Assembly (NCBI RefSeq): GCF_031195445.1
Contig: NZ_CP133480.1
Span: forward strand, 3,526,501 to 3,590,500
DNA length: 64,000 nucleotides
Origin: Acuticoccus sp. MNP-M23
GTDB lineage: Bacteria; Pseudomonadota; Alphaproteobacteria; Rhizobiales; Amorphaceae
Reading direction: 5' to 3'
Shown here: positions 40,865-50,630 of the stretch, piece after piece
Layout: every line of letters begins with the position of its first letter
Numbering within the stretch: the first letter of the stretch is position 1
Program-made: the position numbers and the translations under genes
Notes under the pieces: generated by a model
What the model saw: the letters and a program-made list of their open reading frames with translations, nothing else
Databases searched by the model: none
Told to the model about the DNA's origin: nothing

Positions 40865-43300
40865 TCAGCCCTCGCGGGGGAGGCGCACCGTCACCGTCGT
40901 GCCCTGACCGACTTCGGACTGGATTTCCATCTTGCCGCGGTGCAGCTCGGTGAGCGAGCGGGCGATGGCAAGGCCGAGGCCGGAGCCCTGGTGCGTCTTG
41001 GTGAACTGGTTTTCCACCTGCACGAACGGCTGGCCGAGACGGTCGAGCTCCCGCTTGGGAATGCCGATGCCGTTGTCCTCCACGCCGACGACGACCCAGT
41101 CCCGCTCCAGCCAGGCACGCGTGGTGACGCAGCCGTCGTTGGGCGTGAACTTCACCGCGTTGGACATGAGGTTGAGGAGGATCTGCTTCATCGCGCGGCG
41201 GTCGACCTGGATGCGCATGTCCTTGGAGATGGCGGACGCCAGCGTGATGTTCTTCTCCGCCGAGGTCGGCGTCATGATCCGCAGCGCCTCGGAGAACAGC
41301 TCGGCAAGGTCGACGGTCTCGACCGAGAGGTCCACCTGGCCAGCCTCGATGCGGGACATGTCCAGAATGTCGTTGATGACGCCGAGGAGATAGCTGCCAG
41401 AGTGGTGGATGTCGCCGCAATATTCTTCGTATTTCGGCGCGCCGAGGGGGCCGAACATCTGGCTCTTCATGATCTCGGAGAAGCCGATGATGGCGTTCAG
41501 CGGTGTTCTGAGCTCGTGCGAGATGTTGGCGAGGAATTCGGATTTTGCGCGGTTGGCATCCTCGGCGCGGGTCTTTTCCTCGGCGTGCTTCTTGGCAAGC
41601 TCCGAAAGCTGGTTGGCCTGATTTTCTGCCGTGCGGCGGGCGCGCGACAGTTCCACCACGTTGGCCTTGAGGCTGCGCTCCTTGTCCATGAGCTGTTCCT
41701 CATGGTTTTTCAGCGCGGTGATGTCGGTGCCGACGGAGACGAAGCCGCCGTCCTTGGTGCGGCGTTCGTTGATCTGCAGCCAGCGGCCACCGGCAAGCTC
41801 GGCTTCGTAGGAGCGCTCGTGCTCGTTCTGCCGGCCCTTGATGATGGCGCGGGTGGAAACGACCGGCTGGAGCGCTGCGCTGATGACCTCGTGGTAGGGC
41901 ATCCCCGGCTGGACCGCGTCGTCCGGCAGGTTGTGCATCTCCTGGTATTTGGTGTTGCACATGATGAGGCGGTTTTGCGCATCCCACAGGACGAACGCTT
42001 CGGACACGGTCTCGATGGCGTCGCGCAGGCGCATGTCGGCGGTGGCGGAGAGTTCGGCAAGGCGCTTCTGCTCCGTGGTGTCGAGGGCGACGCCGATGAG
42101 GTGCGGGCGGCCGGACTCCTCGTGGTTCACCAGCTCGGCGCGCATGGAGAGCCAGATCCAGCGGCCATCCGCATGGCGCATGCGGAGCGTGCGGTCGAGC
42201 ACCTTGGCGCCGGAGCGGAGCTGGCGTTCGGCCACTTCGTAAAGGTCGCCATCGTCGGGGTGGACCAGCGCCGAGACTTCGCGAAAGCCCATCAGCTCGT
42301 CGCGCGGTGGCATTCCCAAAACCTCGAACATCGAGCCCGTCCAGAACATCCGGCCGCGGGCAACGTCCCAGTCGAACAGGCCGCAGCGGCCTCTGGCGAG
42401 GGCGGTTTCGATCCGGGTCTGGGTCGAGGTGTAGATTGTGTCGGCGGATCTGGCGCGGGCGGACTGGGCGTAGAACGCGTAGACCACCACGATGATGACG
42501 CCGGCCGTGCACATGAACAGGACGGCGGACGTGGACAGCATCTCGCGCCACTTGGACAGGATCGACGCGATGGGCTGAGTGACGGCCACCATCGCGTCCG
42601 TCCCCTCTATGTGGTGGACGGTGGCAAGACGCGCCACGTCTCCGACGGTCAGCTCCATCACGCCGGCACGCTTGCCGAATGTGGTGAGCGGCTGATTCTG
42701 GCCGAGCAGTCTTGACGGGGCCTCGCGCACCAGGTCGCCCCGGAACGGGAATGTGGCGGTGATGGTGTCGCCCTCGATGAGGGCGACCTGCCTGCCATTC
42801 TGGGTGGCGTTGTCGGGAAGGACTTCGCCCAGGATCGCGCCGAGCGAAGCGCCGCTGTCGGACGCGATGCGCGCACTTTCGGCGGACATGGCGGTGGCGA
42901 GGAGCGTCATCTCGCTGCGTGCGGCATCCAGCGTATCGGCCCGCTGGTCGACCGTGATGGCAATGCGGTAGGCGCCGATTACCAGAATGAAGATGATGGT
43001 GAGAAACGGGATGGCGCGGCGCAGGATCGGCTCGCGCGCCAGAAGCTGGCCGTAGCCGGGGGCGGCCAAGAGGCGGACGTGGCCGTTCATCTCGTTCTGC
43101 TTGCGCGGAGTGCGGTCGTGGTCGCTCCGGGCGGCGGCGCGCTTGGTGTCGGGCGCGCGGCGCGGTTCGGGTCGCGCGGGTCGCTGGCGGACAGGTCGCA
43201 CGGGCGGCGGCGCTGGCGCTGCGTCCGGGCGTACGGGTCCCTGCGCAGCCCCCGCCGCGGCACGCTCCAGCTGCGCTGCGCTCAATGTTCCGGACGCCAA
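40865..43300 (-). CDS. PAS-domain sensor histidine kinase (PleC-like)
   Basis: An 811-residue membrane kinase. Two helices (about residues 97-117 and 258-277) enclose an extracytoplasmic domain of about 140 residues. Two PAS domains (about 298-412 and 425-530) and a coiled coil (about 535-585) precede the phospho-acceptor His595 in HELRTPLNAIIGFSEIMKSQ. The ATPase domain (N, G1, G2 boxes) runs to the end. This layout and sequence match PleC/PdhS-type kinases of the alphaproteobacterial cell-cycle network; the exact orthologue is not certain. The start is taken as TTG at 43300, which gives a Pro/Arg/Ala-rich N-terminal tail of about 70 residues with coding-like composition; an ATG at 43090 is an alternative. 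Confidence 0.88.
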   Translation of the reverse strand: MASGTLSAAQLERAAAGAAQGPVRPDAAPAPPPVRPVRQRPARPEPRRAPDTKRAAARSDHDRTPRKQNEMNGHVRLLAAPGYGQLLAREPILRRAIPFLTIIFILVIGAYRIAITVDQRADTLDAARSEMTLLATAMSAESARIASDSGASLGAILGEVLPDNATQNGRQVALIEGDTITATFPFRGDLVREAPSRLLGQNQPLTTFGKRAGVMELTVGDVARLATVHHIEGTDAMVAVTQPIASILSKWREMLSTSAVLFMCTAGVIIVVVYAFYAQSARARSADTIYTSTQTRIETALARGRCGLFDWDVARGRMFWTGSMFEVLGMPPRDELMGFREVSALVHPDDGDLYEVAERQLRSGAKVLDRTLRMRHADGRWIWLSMRAELVNHEESGRPHLIGVALDTTEQKRLAELSATADMRLRDAIETVSEAFVLWDAQNRLIMCNTKYQEMHNLPDDAVQPGMPYHEVISAALQPVVSTRAIIKGRQNEHERSYEAELAGGRWLQINERRTKDGGFVSVGTDITALKNHEEQLMDKERSLKANVVELSRARRTAENQANQLSELAKKHAEEKTRAEDANRAKSEFLANISHELRTPLNAIIGFSEIMKSQMFGPLGAPKYEEYCGDIHHSGSYLLGVINDILDMSRIEAGQVDLSVETVDLAELFSEALRIMTPTSAEKNITLASAISKDMRIQVDRRAMKQILLNLMSNAVKFTPNDGCVTTRAWLERDWVVVGVEDNGIGIPKRELDRLGQPFVQVENQFTKTHQGSGLGLAIARSLTELHRGKMEIQSEVGQGTTVTVRLPREG

Positions 43301-43444
43301 GGTGCTGCCCCGCCTTCGATTCGCACGCCAGTATGCGCCTGCGATCTACCTCAGCCAACCAAGGTTAATGAGAGGTAAATATTGCCCCCGGAAAATGCGG
43401 GTTTCCGGGAGCGTCAGCGTGATGCGTGGTGGCGGCGCAGTCTC

Positions 43445-46024
43445 TCAGTTGGCGGACAGGAGCCGGCGCACGATGTCCGCCACATCGGAGGATTTTACCT
43501 TGGCGAAGGTTGCTTCCAGCGCCGCCTTGGCCGCGCTGCGGCGTGCCGGATCGAACCGGCGCACATCGCCGAAGGCGGTGAGGAGGCGTGCGGCCACCTG
43601 CGGGTTCTGCGCGTCGAGCTTGGCGGCGGTTTCTGCCAGAAAGCGGTAGCCCGATCCGTCTGCGGCATGGAATGCGGCCACGTTCTGGGAGAAGGCGCCA
43701 ATGAGGCTGCGGGTGCGGTTGGGGTTGGAGAGGCTGAATGCGGGATGCGCCATCAGGCCCTCGACGCGGGCTTTGGGGTCGCCATCGCCGCGCAGGGCCT
43801 GCAGCGCGAAATATTTGTCCAGAACCAGCGCCTCGTGGCTGAACGCATCGTGGAAGGTCTCCAGCGCTGCGTCGGTTTCGTCAGCTCGGGCGCCGGCGAG
43901 GGCGCCAAGGGCCGCGAGCCGGTCTGTCATGTTGCCGGCCTCGTCCGCCTGCTTGGCGGCGCGGGCGGTGTCGCCAGCAGCGGCGAGCAGCGTGAGGGCG
44001 CAGTTGCGCAGGGCGCGGGCGCCGGCTGCGCCTGCGGACACATCGTCCGCAGCGGGGGCGGGCGCGTCATGCAGCGCGGTCAGCGCGGGCTGCATGGCTT
44101 TTCCCAGTGCGGTGCTGACGGTGCGGTGGGCGGCATCCACCTTGTCCGCGTCCACATCCGTGCCGATCGCCTCGATGAGGGTGAAGCGGGACGGGACCTC
44201 CAGAAGAAGGGCGCGGAGGGCCGCTTCGTGGGCGTCGTCAGTCACCACGGCGCTGAGGGCTTCGCCGGTGGCGGCAAGGTCCGGCTCGTCCCCGGCGTAG
44301 GCGGAGAGCAACGCGCCGATCAGAAGGCGCTGGGCCGCATCCCAGATGCTGAACGGGTCGCTCTCGCGGGTCAGGAGTGCAATGTCGCGTGCCGGCGCGT
44401 CGGCGCGCTCCAGGATGACCGGCGCCGAGAACGCGCGCAGGACCGACACGATGGGCGCCGCGCCCTGGTCGCGCAGCGTCAGGCTGGCGGTTTCGCCCTT
44501 GAGAACCAGAAGGTCGCCGTCAAGCTCGGCGCCTTTCACTTTGGCAGCGGACAGATCCAGCTGACCACTGTCACCGAACGCTGCAATGCGGATCGGCACC
44601 GGCTTGACGGTGGCGCTCGGTGCCGGATGCTGGGTGAGGGTGATGGTGGCAACCCCGTCTGCAAAATCTTCCTCGACGGCAACTTTCGGCGTGCCGGGCT
44701 CCTGATACCAGGCCATGAAGGCGTTCACGTCGAGCGGGGCGAAACAGGACAGGAAGTCCTCCACCGTGGCGGCGGTGCCGTCGAACCTGTCGAAGTAGGT
44801 GTCCATGCTCTTGCGGAAGGCCGCTTCGCCGATGAGCGTGTGGATCATCCGCACCAGCTCGGCGCCCTTCTCGTAAACGGTGGCGGTGTAGAGGTTGGAG
44901 ATCTCGTCATAGGTGGACGGGCGGACGGGGTGGCGCAGCGGCGAGGCGTCCTCGCGGAACTGGGCCAGGCGCAGGCGCTTGGCGTCCTGCACGCGCTTCA
45001 CGCCGCGCGAGCGCACGTCTGCGGTGAACTCCTGATCGCGGAAGACGGTGAGGCCTTCCTTGAGGCAGAGCTGGAACCAGTCGCGACAGGTGATGCGGTT
45101 GCCGGTCCAGTTGTGGAAATACTCGTGTGCGATGACCGCTTCGATGCCGGCATAGTCGAGGTCGGTGGCGACGGCGGGGTCGGCCAGCACATAGCGGTCG
45201 TTGAAGACGTTGAGGCCCTTGTTCTCCATGGCGCCCATGTTGAAGTCGGACACGGCGACGATGTTGAAGACATCGAGATCGTACTCGCGGCCGAAGCGCT
45301 CCTCGTCCCACGCCATGGAGCGCTTGAGCGCATCCATCGCGTAGCCGGCGCGGGCTTCCTTGCCCGGTTCCACGTAGATGGCGAGCGCAACGCGGCGGCC
45401 TGAGGCGGTGACAAAGGTGTCACGCACCGCGCCGAGCGCACCGGCCACCAGCGCAAACAGATACGTGGGCTTGGGGAAGGGGTCGTGCCACTGCGCATAG
45501 GCCCGGCCGTCCTGTTGGCCTTCCGCAACGAGATTGCCGTTGGACAGGAGCACCTGCTCTCCGGGCCCGTCGGCCAGCATCCAGACATCGTAGGTGGAGA
45601 GAACGTCCGGCCGGTCGTAGGCGTAGGTGATCCGGCGGAAGCCTTCGGCCTCGCACTGGGTGCAGTAGATGCCGCTGGAGCGGTAAAGGCCCATCAGCTC
45701 GGTGTTGTCCTCCGGCGCGACGATGGTGGTCAGCGTCAGCTCGAAGGGTTTTTTCGGCGGGTTCTTCAGGACGAAGCGGTCGGGCGATGCCTCATAGGCG
45801 CGGGGGTCGAGCGGGGCGCCGTTGAGGTCGGCAGCCACGAGGTTGAGGCCGTCGCCTTCCAGCACCAGCGGGTCGTCCACCACACCGCGGGGTGCATAGT
45901 CGGTCGAGTTGCGCACGACGGTCGCCTTGGGGTGGAGCGAGATCATCAAGGTGACGTGCTTGGCGTCGAAAAGCGTTGGCGCGTAGTCCTCCAGGCGGAC
46001 GGTGGTGCCGGTGTCGGTTCGCAT
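43445..46024 (-). CDS. pepN: Aminopeptidase N
   Basis: An 859-residue M1 zinc metallopeptidase that trims N-terminal residues from peptides in the cytosol. The exopeptidase motif GAMENKG is near residues 264-270. The zinc site is HEYFHNWTGN (His300, Glu301, His304) and Glu323 in LKEGLTVFRDQEFTAD. The full four-domain length of the bacterial PepN class is present, ending in the helical C-terminal domain. The start at 46024 (MRTDTGTTVRLEDY) matches the family beginning and has AAGG upstream; an ATG at 46063 would add 13 residues. It diverges from the FkbM methyltransferase gene. Confidence 0.95.
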   Translation of the reverse strand: MRTDTGTTVRLEDYAPTLFDAKHVTLMISLHPKATVVRNSTDYAPRGVVDDPLVLEGDGLNLVAADLNGAPLDPRAYEASPDRFVLKNPPKKPFELTLTTIVAPEDNTELMGLYRSSGIYCTQCEAEGFRRITYAYDRPDVLSTYDVWMLADGPGEQVLLSNGNLVAEGQQDGRAYAQWHDPFPKPTYLFALVAGALGAVRDTFVTASGRRVALAIYVEPGKEARAGYAMDALKRSMAWDEERFGREYDLDVFNIVAVSDFNMGAMENKGLNVFNDRYVLADPAVATDLDYAGIEAVIAHEYFHNWTGNRITCRDWFQLCLKEGLTVFRDQEFTADVRSRGVKRVQDAKRLRLAQFREDASPLRHPVRPSTYDEISNLYTATVYEKGAELVRMIHTLIGEAAFRKSMDTYFDRFDGTAATVEDFLSCFAPLDVNAFMAWYQEPGTPKVAVEEDFADGVATITLTQHPAPSATVKPVPIRIAAFGDSGQLDLSAAKVKGAELDGDLLVLKGETASLTLRDQGAAPIVSVLRAFSAPVILERADAPARDIALLTRESDPFSIWDAAQRLLIGALLSAYAGDEPDLAATGEALSAVVTDDAHEAALRALLLEVPSRFTLIEAIGTDVDADKVDAAHRTVSTALGKAMQPALTALHDAPAPAADDVSAGAAGARALRNCALTLLAAAGDTARAAKQADEAGNMTDRLAALGALAGARADETDAALETFHDAFSHEALVLDKYFALQALRGDGDPKARVEGLMAHPAFSLSNPNRTRSLIGAFSQNVAAFHAADGSGYRFLAETAAKLDAQNPQVAARLLTAFGDVRRFDPARRSAAKAALEATFAKVKSSDVADIVRRLLSAN

Positions 46025-46250
46025 GGGGGCGCCTTGAAATGGAATTTGGGGCAGGCCGGACATCGACCTGTTTCTCCGGCAGGTTGACCCGCGCCGCGCA
46101 ACGGCGCAAGCGCCCGGCTCGAATGGCAGCCAGTTTGATCAGACTTGTCGCGCCATCCCCGCGCCGAGACGGGAGTGGCGGCGACACGGAACGCCGATTG
46201 CCGGGCATGACCTGCTATGAGACGTTCGACCCGACCAGCGAGAGATCTCA

Positions 46251-47045
46251 TTGTCTTCCGAGCCGCAGCCGCATCAGAACAACCGCGCTCAGCGGATGAA
46301 ATTCACCAGATGGCAGATTGTCAAAGGGCGATGGATGCTGCGCGCGGAAACGGCCTGGAGCGCGCTTCTGCTCCGCGGGCGGGGCCCCTACGAGATCGAC
46401 GGGATGGTTTTCGAGGCGCCGGATGGGGCCTCGCCGCGCTTTCACCGCCGGCTGCAAAGCGGCAAATATGAGCTGAGCGAGCGCGGTCTCGTCACCCGTC
46501 ATGTTCCGAAGGGTGCCAGGGTGCTGGAACTTGGCGGGTGCATCGGCGTGGTGGCCTGCAAGCTCAACCGACACCTCGACGACCCGGGCCAGCACGTGGT
46601 GCTGGAGCTGGACCCCGATGTTGCGACGGTCCTGGCAGCCAACGGCAGGCGCAACAATGCGGGCTTCCACGTTGTCGCGGGGGCGGTGTCCAGGCGCAGG
46701 AACGCGCGGGTAAAACGCCTTCCCAGCGTCGTCAGCACCCGGATTGTCCACGGCAAGGAAGGCGAGGCGGTTGCCGCGCACACCATTGACGGGCTGGAAA
46801 AGCGGTTCGGCGTGGCGTTCGACACGCTGGTGATGGACATCGAGGGCGGCGAGGTGAACTTCGTGCGCGATTTCGGCGACGCGCTCAAACGGTTCGATAC
46901 GGTGATGGTCGAGGTCCACTGGTGGATCGGCCCCGACAACCTGGCAGAGGTGGAAGGCGCCTTCAGCGCGGCCGGGCTCACCCGTGTCGACAGTGCCGGG
47001 GCGGTACAGATCTGGAAGCGGCAATCGGCGCCAGCTGCCGGATAG
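46251..47045 (+). CDS. FkbM-family methyltransferase
   Basis: A 264-residue SAM-dependent methyltransferase of the FkbM family. The SAM-binding segment VLELGGCIGVVACKLN (about residues 90-105), the acidic residue in VVLELDPD, and the C-terminal FDTLVMDIEGGEVNF and FDTVMVEVHWW segments are typical. The start is TTG at 46251 with a weak GAGAG site; ATG at 46296 is an alternative, and the first 15 residues look disordered. It is a single gene divergent from pepN, without polysaccharide or polyketide genes nearby. The substrate is unknown. Confidence 0.8.
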   Translation: MSSEPQPHQNNRAQRMKFTRWQIVKGRWMLRAETAWSALLLRGRGPYEIDGMVFEAPDGASPRFHRRLQSGKYELSERGLVTRHVPKGARVLELGGCIGVVACKLNRHLDDPGQHVVLELDPDVATVLAANGRRNNAGFHVVAGAVSRRRNARVKRLPSVVSTRIVHGKEGEAVAAHTIDGLEKRFGVAFDTLVMDIEGGEVNFVRDFGDALKRFDTVMVEVHWWIGPDNLAEVEGAFSAAGLTRVDSAGAVQIWKRQSAPAAG

Positions 47046-47117
47046 GGCAGGCACTTTGCTCTCACGGAGCGGTCGCGCTATCTTTGAGGTGTAAAACATC
47101 TCGAAGTGGGAGTGGGC

Positions 47118-48335
47118 ATGTCGGTTGCCGCTGAACTGCACAACGTCAAGGACAAGAAAGTGGCCTTCCAGTGGGACGATCCGTTCCGGCTGGACGACCA
47201 GTTGAGCGAAGACGAGCGGATGATCCGCGACACTGCGCACGACTATGCACAGGAGAAGCTGCAGCCCCGCGTCCTGGAGGCCTGGCGCAACGAGACCACC
47301 GACCGCTCGATCTTCAACGAGATGGGCGAGCTGGGGCTTCTCGGGATCACCGTGCCGGAAGAGTACGGCGGCGTTGGCGCCAGCTACGTGTCTTACGGGC
47401 TGGTTGCGCGGGAAGTGGAGCGGGTCGATTCGGGCTATCGTTCGATGATGAGTGTCCAGTCCTCGCTGGTGATGTACCCGATCTACGCCTACGGCGACGA
47501 GGCGCAGCGCAAAAAGTGGCTGCCAAAGCTTGCGACCGGCGAGTTCATCGGCTGCTTCGGCCTCACCGAGCCCGATGCCGGTTCCGACCCCGGCGGCATG
47601 AAGACCCGCGCCGTGAAGGTGGACGGCGGCTACATGGTGTCTGGCTCCAAGACGTGGATCTCCAACGCGCCGATCGCGGACGTGTTTGTGGTCTGGGCCA
47701 AGAGCGAGGCGCACGACGGGGCGATCCGCGGTTTCGTGCTGGAAAAGGGGATGAAGGGGCTGGATGCACCGAAGATCGACGGCAAGATCTCGCTGCGCTC
47801 GTCCATCACCGGCATGATCATGATGGACGAGGTGTTCGTGCCGGAGGAAAACCTCCTGCCGAATGTTTCGGGCCTCAAGGGGCCGTTCGGCTGCCTCAAC
47901 CGGGCACGCTACGGCATTTCGTGGGGTGCGATGGGCGCGGCCGAATTCTGCTGGCACGCCGCGCGCCAGTACACGCTGGACCGCAAGCAGTTCGGCAAGC
48001 CGCTGGCCGCGACGCAGCTGGTGCAGAAGAAGCTCGCCGACATGCAGACCGAAATCGCGCTCGGCCTCCAGGGGTCGCTGCGTGTCGGACGCCTGTTCGA
48101 CGATGGCGAGATGGCGCCGGAGATGATCTCTCTCGTCAAGCGCAACAATTGCGGCAAGGCGCTGGATATTGCCCGTGTGAGCCGCGACATGCACGGCGGC
48201 AATGGTATCTCCGAGGAATACCATGTGATGCGCCACATGGTGAACCTCGAGACCGTAAACACCTACGAGGGAACGCACGACGTTCATGCGCTGATTTTGG
48301 GACGGGCCCAGACCGGCATTCAGGCGTTCTTCTGA
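47118..48335 (+). CDS. gcdH: Glutaryl-CoA dehydrogenase
   Basis: A 405-residue flavin-dependent acyl-CoA dehydrogenase that oxidises and decarboxylates glutaryl-CoA to crotonyl-CoA in lysine, tryptophan and glutarate degradation. The N-terminal beginning [20 protein letters not shown] is the GcdH type. [17 protein letters not shown] and the segment [20 protein letters not shown] are typical, and the catalytic Glu384 is in [13 protein letters not shown]. The start at 47118 is preceded by GGGAGTGGG; an in-frame ATG 12 bases earlier is weaker. A strong terminator follows, so it is a single-gene unit. Confidence 0.93.
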   Translation: MSVAAELHNVKDKKVAFQWDDPFRLDDQLSEDERMIRDTAHDYAQEKLQPRVLEAWRNETTDRSIFNEMGELGLLGITVPEEYGGVGASYVSYGLVAREVERVDSGYRSMMSVQSSLVMYPIYAYGDEAQRKKWLPKLATGEFIGCFGLTEPDAGSDPGGMKTRAVKVDGGYMVSGSKTWISNAPIADVFVVWAKSEAHDGAIRGFVLEKGMKGLDAPKIDGKISLRSSITGMIMMDEVFVPEENLLPNVSGLKGPFGCLNRARYGISWGAMGAAEFCWHAARQYTLDRKQFGKPLAATQLVQKKLADMQTEIALGLQGSLRVGRLFDDGEMAPEMISLVKRNNCGKALDIARVSRDMHGGNGISEEYHVMRHMVNLETVNTYEGTHDVHALILGRAQTGIQAFF

Positions 48336-48379
48336 TCGCTCTGAAAGGATGCTGAAGCAGCGCTGGTAAAATGATGAGT

Positions 48380-48408
48380 CGCTCCGGTCCGCCGGAGCGG
48401 CTTTTTTT
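48380..48408 (+). terminator. Terminator of gcdH
   Basis: An 8-bp stem, CGCTCCGG (48380-48387) with CCGGAGCG (48392-48399), the tetraloop TCCG and a seven-T tail at 48402-48408. A textbook intrinsic terminator 45 bases after the gcdH stop. Confidence 0.9.
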
Positions 48409-48776
48409 CATTTTCGAGGTCAGTGGCGCGCAAACAGGTCACGACTGACGAAAATATGTCACGCAATTGCTGGTATCAGAGCTGGCCGAGGCGAACGGTG
48501 GCTTCGGGGTCTCCAGTCAGCATAGTGTGACGTTATTCCTGTTCCCGGCAGGTGTGAAAGGACCACGGGTCGGCTCCGACTTTGGTGACGAAAGAGCGTC
48601 TTTCGCTTTTCCTTCCGTCAAGTGCACTTGACGCGGGTGGCCAACATCTCGTCCGATGGGCTCTGACAATTGGTCTGTCCGTGGCGCCGCGTTCCGTGGA
48701 CCTTTCGCGTTGTGGTTATGAACGAAACATGCAATCAGCAGAAGAGCTTGGCACCATCCAGGACAGCAGGAGACGA
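48409..48776. other. Intergenic control region of the peptide ABC operon
   Basis: No gene is supported. The stretch contains an inverted repeat CGAAAG-AGCGT-CTTTCG at 48589-48605 and a perfect 18-bp palindrome at 48616-48633 (listed separately). An open frame from 48582 in phase with the ATPase gene is not used, because a strong ribosome site marks the start at 48777. Confidence 0.5.
48616..48633. promoter_or_regulatory. Perfect 18-bp palindrome, putative operator
   Basis: CGTCAAGTGCACTTGACG is fully symmetric and lies about 145 bases before the first gene of the peptide importer operon. Its length and symmetry are those of a dimeric repressor site. It also contains TTGACG, usable as a -35 box, so a bound regulator could block transcription. 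The regulator is not identified. Confidence 0.55.
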
Positions 48777-50630
48777 ATGAACGTCGTCAGCGTCGAAAAT
48801 CTGGTGGTCGAATATCATGCCGAAGGCGTTACTCGCGCCGTCGACGGTATTTCGTTCGATGTGCCAAAGGGCAAGACTGTTGCGGTCGTGGGCGAGTCCG
48901 GTTCCGGCAAGTCCACCATCAGTCAGGCCGTCATGGGCTTGTTGCCGGAAGCCGCCAAGGTTGCCGATGGGCGGATAATCTTCCGCGATCCGGCCGACGG
49001 CCTGGAAACCGACCTTGCATCGCTGAAGCGTGACAGCAAGGCCATGCGGCGCATTCGCGGCAACCGCATTGCAATGATCTTTCAGGAGCCGATGACGAGC
49101 CTGTCGCCGCTCCACACGATCGGCGATCAGATTGGCGAATCGGGCCGCCTGCACAGCGGGATGAGCAAGGAAGAGGCGCGCGAAGCGACCATCGAGATGC
49201 TGCGGCTCGTCCATTTTCCCGATCCGGCGCGGGCGGTGGACCAGTTCCCGTTCGAGCTGTCGGGAGGGCTGCGCCAGCGCGCGATGATCGCCATGGCGAT
49301 GATGTGCAAGCCTGCGCTTCTCATTGCCGACGAGCCGACCACCGCGCTCGATGTGACCATCCAGGCGGAAATCCTGAAGCTCCTGCGCGAGGTTCAGCAG
49401 GAACTGGGGATGAGCATCCTGCTGATCACCCATGATTTCGGCGTTGTGGCCAACGTGGCGGATGAGGTGGTGGTGATCTACCAGGGGCGGGTGATGGAGC
49501 GCGGCTCCTCGTCACATATCTTCCGGCATCCCGAGCATCCCTACCTCAAGGCGCTGCTGCATGCCGTGCCAACCTTCGACATGAGCGAGCGGCTGGAGCC
49601 GATCCGGCCCATCGAGCCGCAGCTCTCGGCCTTCGGCGCGCCTTGTGATGTTGCGCGCGGCGAGCCGCTCCTGCGGATCGACAACCTCACCAAGAGCTTC
49701 CGCCTGAAGAAAGGCGGCCTCCTCGGCAAGCCCAACATGCTGACCGCGGTGGATCAGGTGAGCCTCACCCTCAATGCAGGCGAGTGCCTCGGCCTTGTGG
49801 GCGAATCGGGATCCGGCAAGTCCACCGTGTCCTTGATGGCGATGCGCGCCTATCCCCCCACCACGGGCCAGGTGGAAATCCGCCAGGGCAACGAATGGCG
49901 CAATATTGCCGAGCTTGAGGGCGATGACCTGATGGCCTACCGGCGGCGCATCCAGCTCGTCTTCCAGGACCCGTTCTCGTCCCTCAATCCGCGCATGTCG
50001 GTGAACCAGATCGTGCGGGAGCCGCTGGTGATCCACAAGATCGGCACGACGGAAAGCCGGGATGCACAGGTGCGCGACCTGATGGGGCTCGTCGGCCTCG
50101 ACCCCAAGATGCTGCGCCGCTTTCCCCATTCGCTGTCCGGCGGACAGCGCCAGCGCGTCGGCATTGCGCGGGCGCTGGCGCTCAAACCCGATATTCTGGT
50201 GTGCGACGAGCCGGTCTCGGCGCTCGACGTTTCGGTGCAGGCGCAGGTGCTCAACCTGTTGCGGGACCTGCAGGACAAGCTGGGGCTGACCTATCTGTTT
50301 GTCAGCCACAACCTTGCCGTGGTCGACTACCTTGCCGACCGGATTGCGGTGATGTGCAAGGGGCGGCTGGTGGAACTCGGCACCACGCGTGAGGTGATCG
50401 ACAACGCGCAGCATCCCTACACCAAGGCGCTTCTGGCGGCGGTGCCGGATGCCAACCTCGACCGGCCGCTGGATTTTGCCAGATTGGCCGAAGGGCGTGC
50501 GTCGACGCCGACCGCCTGGCCTGAGCCGTACCGGCTCGAACCGGGCGCCATTCCAACAATGATAGAGGTCTCGCAGGGGCATTTCGTGTGTGCGCCCGGT
50601 GAAGGCACGAGTTCGAAGGAAGCTGCCTGA
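48777..50630 (+). CDS. Peptide ABC importer, duplicated ATPase (DppD-DppF fusion type)
   Basis: A 617-residue protein with two complete ATPase domains in tandem, as in YejF-like importers. The first Walker A is GESGSGKST (39-47) with signature LSGGLRQRAMIAMA; the second Walker A is near 341-349 with [14 protein letters not shown]. Both Walker B segments (LLIADEPTTALD and ILVCDEPVSALD) and switch His are intact, so both sites should hydrolyse ATP. The start at 48777 has AGGAG five to six bases upstream. The gene comes first in its operon; the binding-protein gene starts at its stop (TGATG). Confidence 0.95.
   Translation: MNVVSVENLVVEYHAEGVTRAVDGISFDVPKGKTVAVVGESGSGKSTISQAVMGLLPEAAKVADGRIIFRDPADGLETDLASLKRDSKAMRRIRGNRIAMIFQEPMTSLSPLHTIGDQIGESGRLHSGMSKEEAREATIEMLRLVHFPDPARAVDQFPFELSGGLRQRAMIAMAMMCKPALLIADEPTTALDVTIQAEILKLLREVQQELGMSILLITHDFGVVANVADEVVVIYQGRVMERGSSSHIFRHPEHPYLKALLHAVPTFDMSERLEPIRPIEPQLSAFGAPCDVARGEPLLRIDNLTKSFRLKKGGLLGKPNMLTAVDQVSLTLNAGECLGLVGESGSGKSTVSLMAMRAYPPTTGQVEIRQGNEWRNIAELEGDDLMAYRRRIQLVFQDPFSSLNPRMSVNQIVREPLVIHKIGTTESRDAQVRDLMGLVGLDPKMLRRFPHSLSGGQRQRVGIARALALKPDILVCDEPVSALDVSVQAQVLNLLRDLQDKLGLTYLFVSHNLAVVDYLADRIAVMCKGRLVELGTTREVIDNAQHPYTKALLAAVPDANLDRPLDFARLAEGRASTPTAWPEPYRLEPGAIPTMIEVSQGHFVCAPGEGTSSKEAA

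Noticed and set aside
46248-48287. A 679-codon minus-strand frame opposite the FkbM and gcdH genes
   Set aside because: The plus-strand genes carry complete family motifs, while this frame has none.
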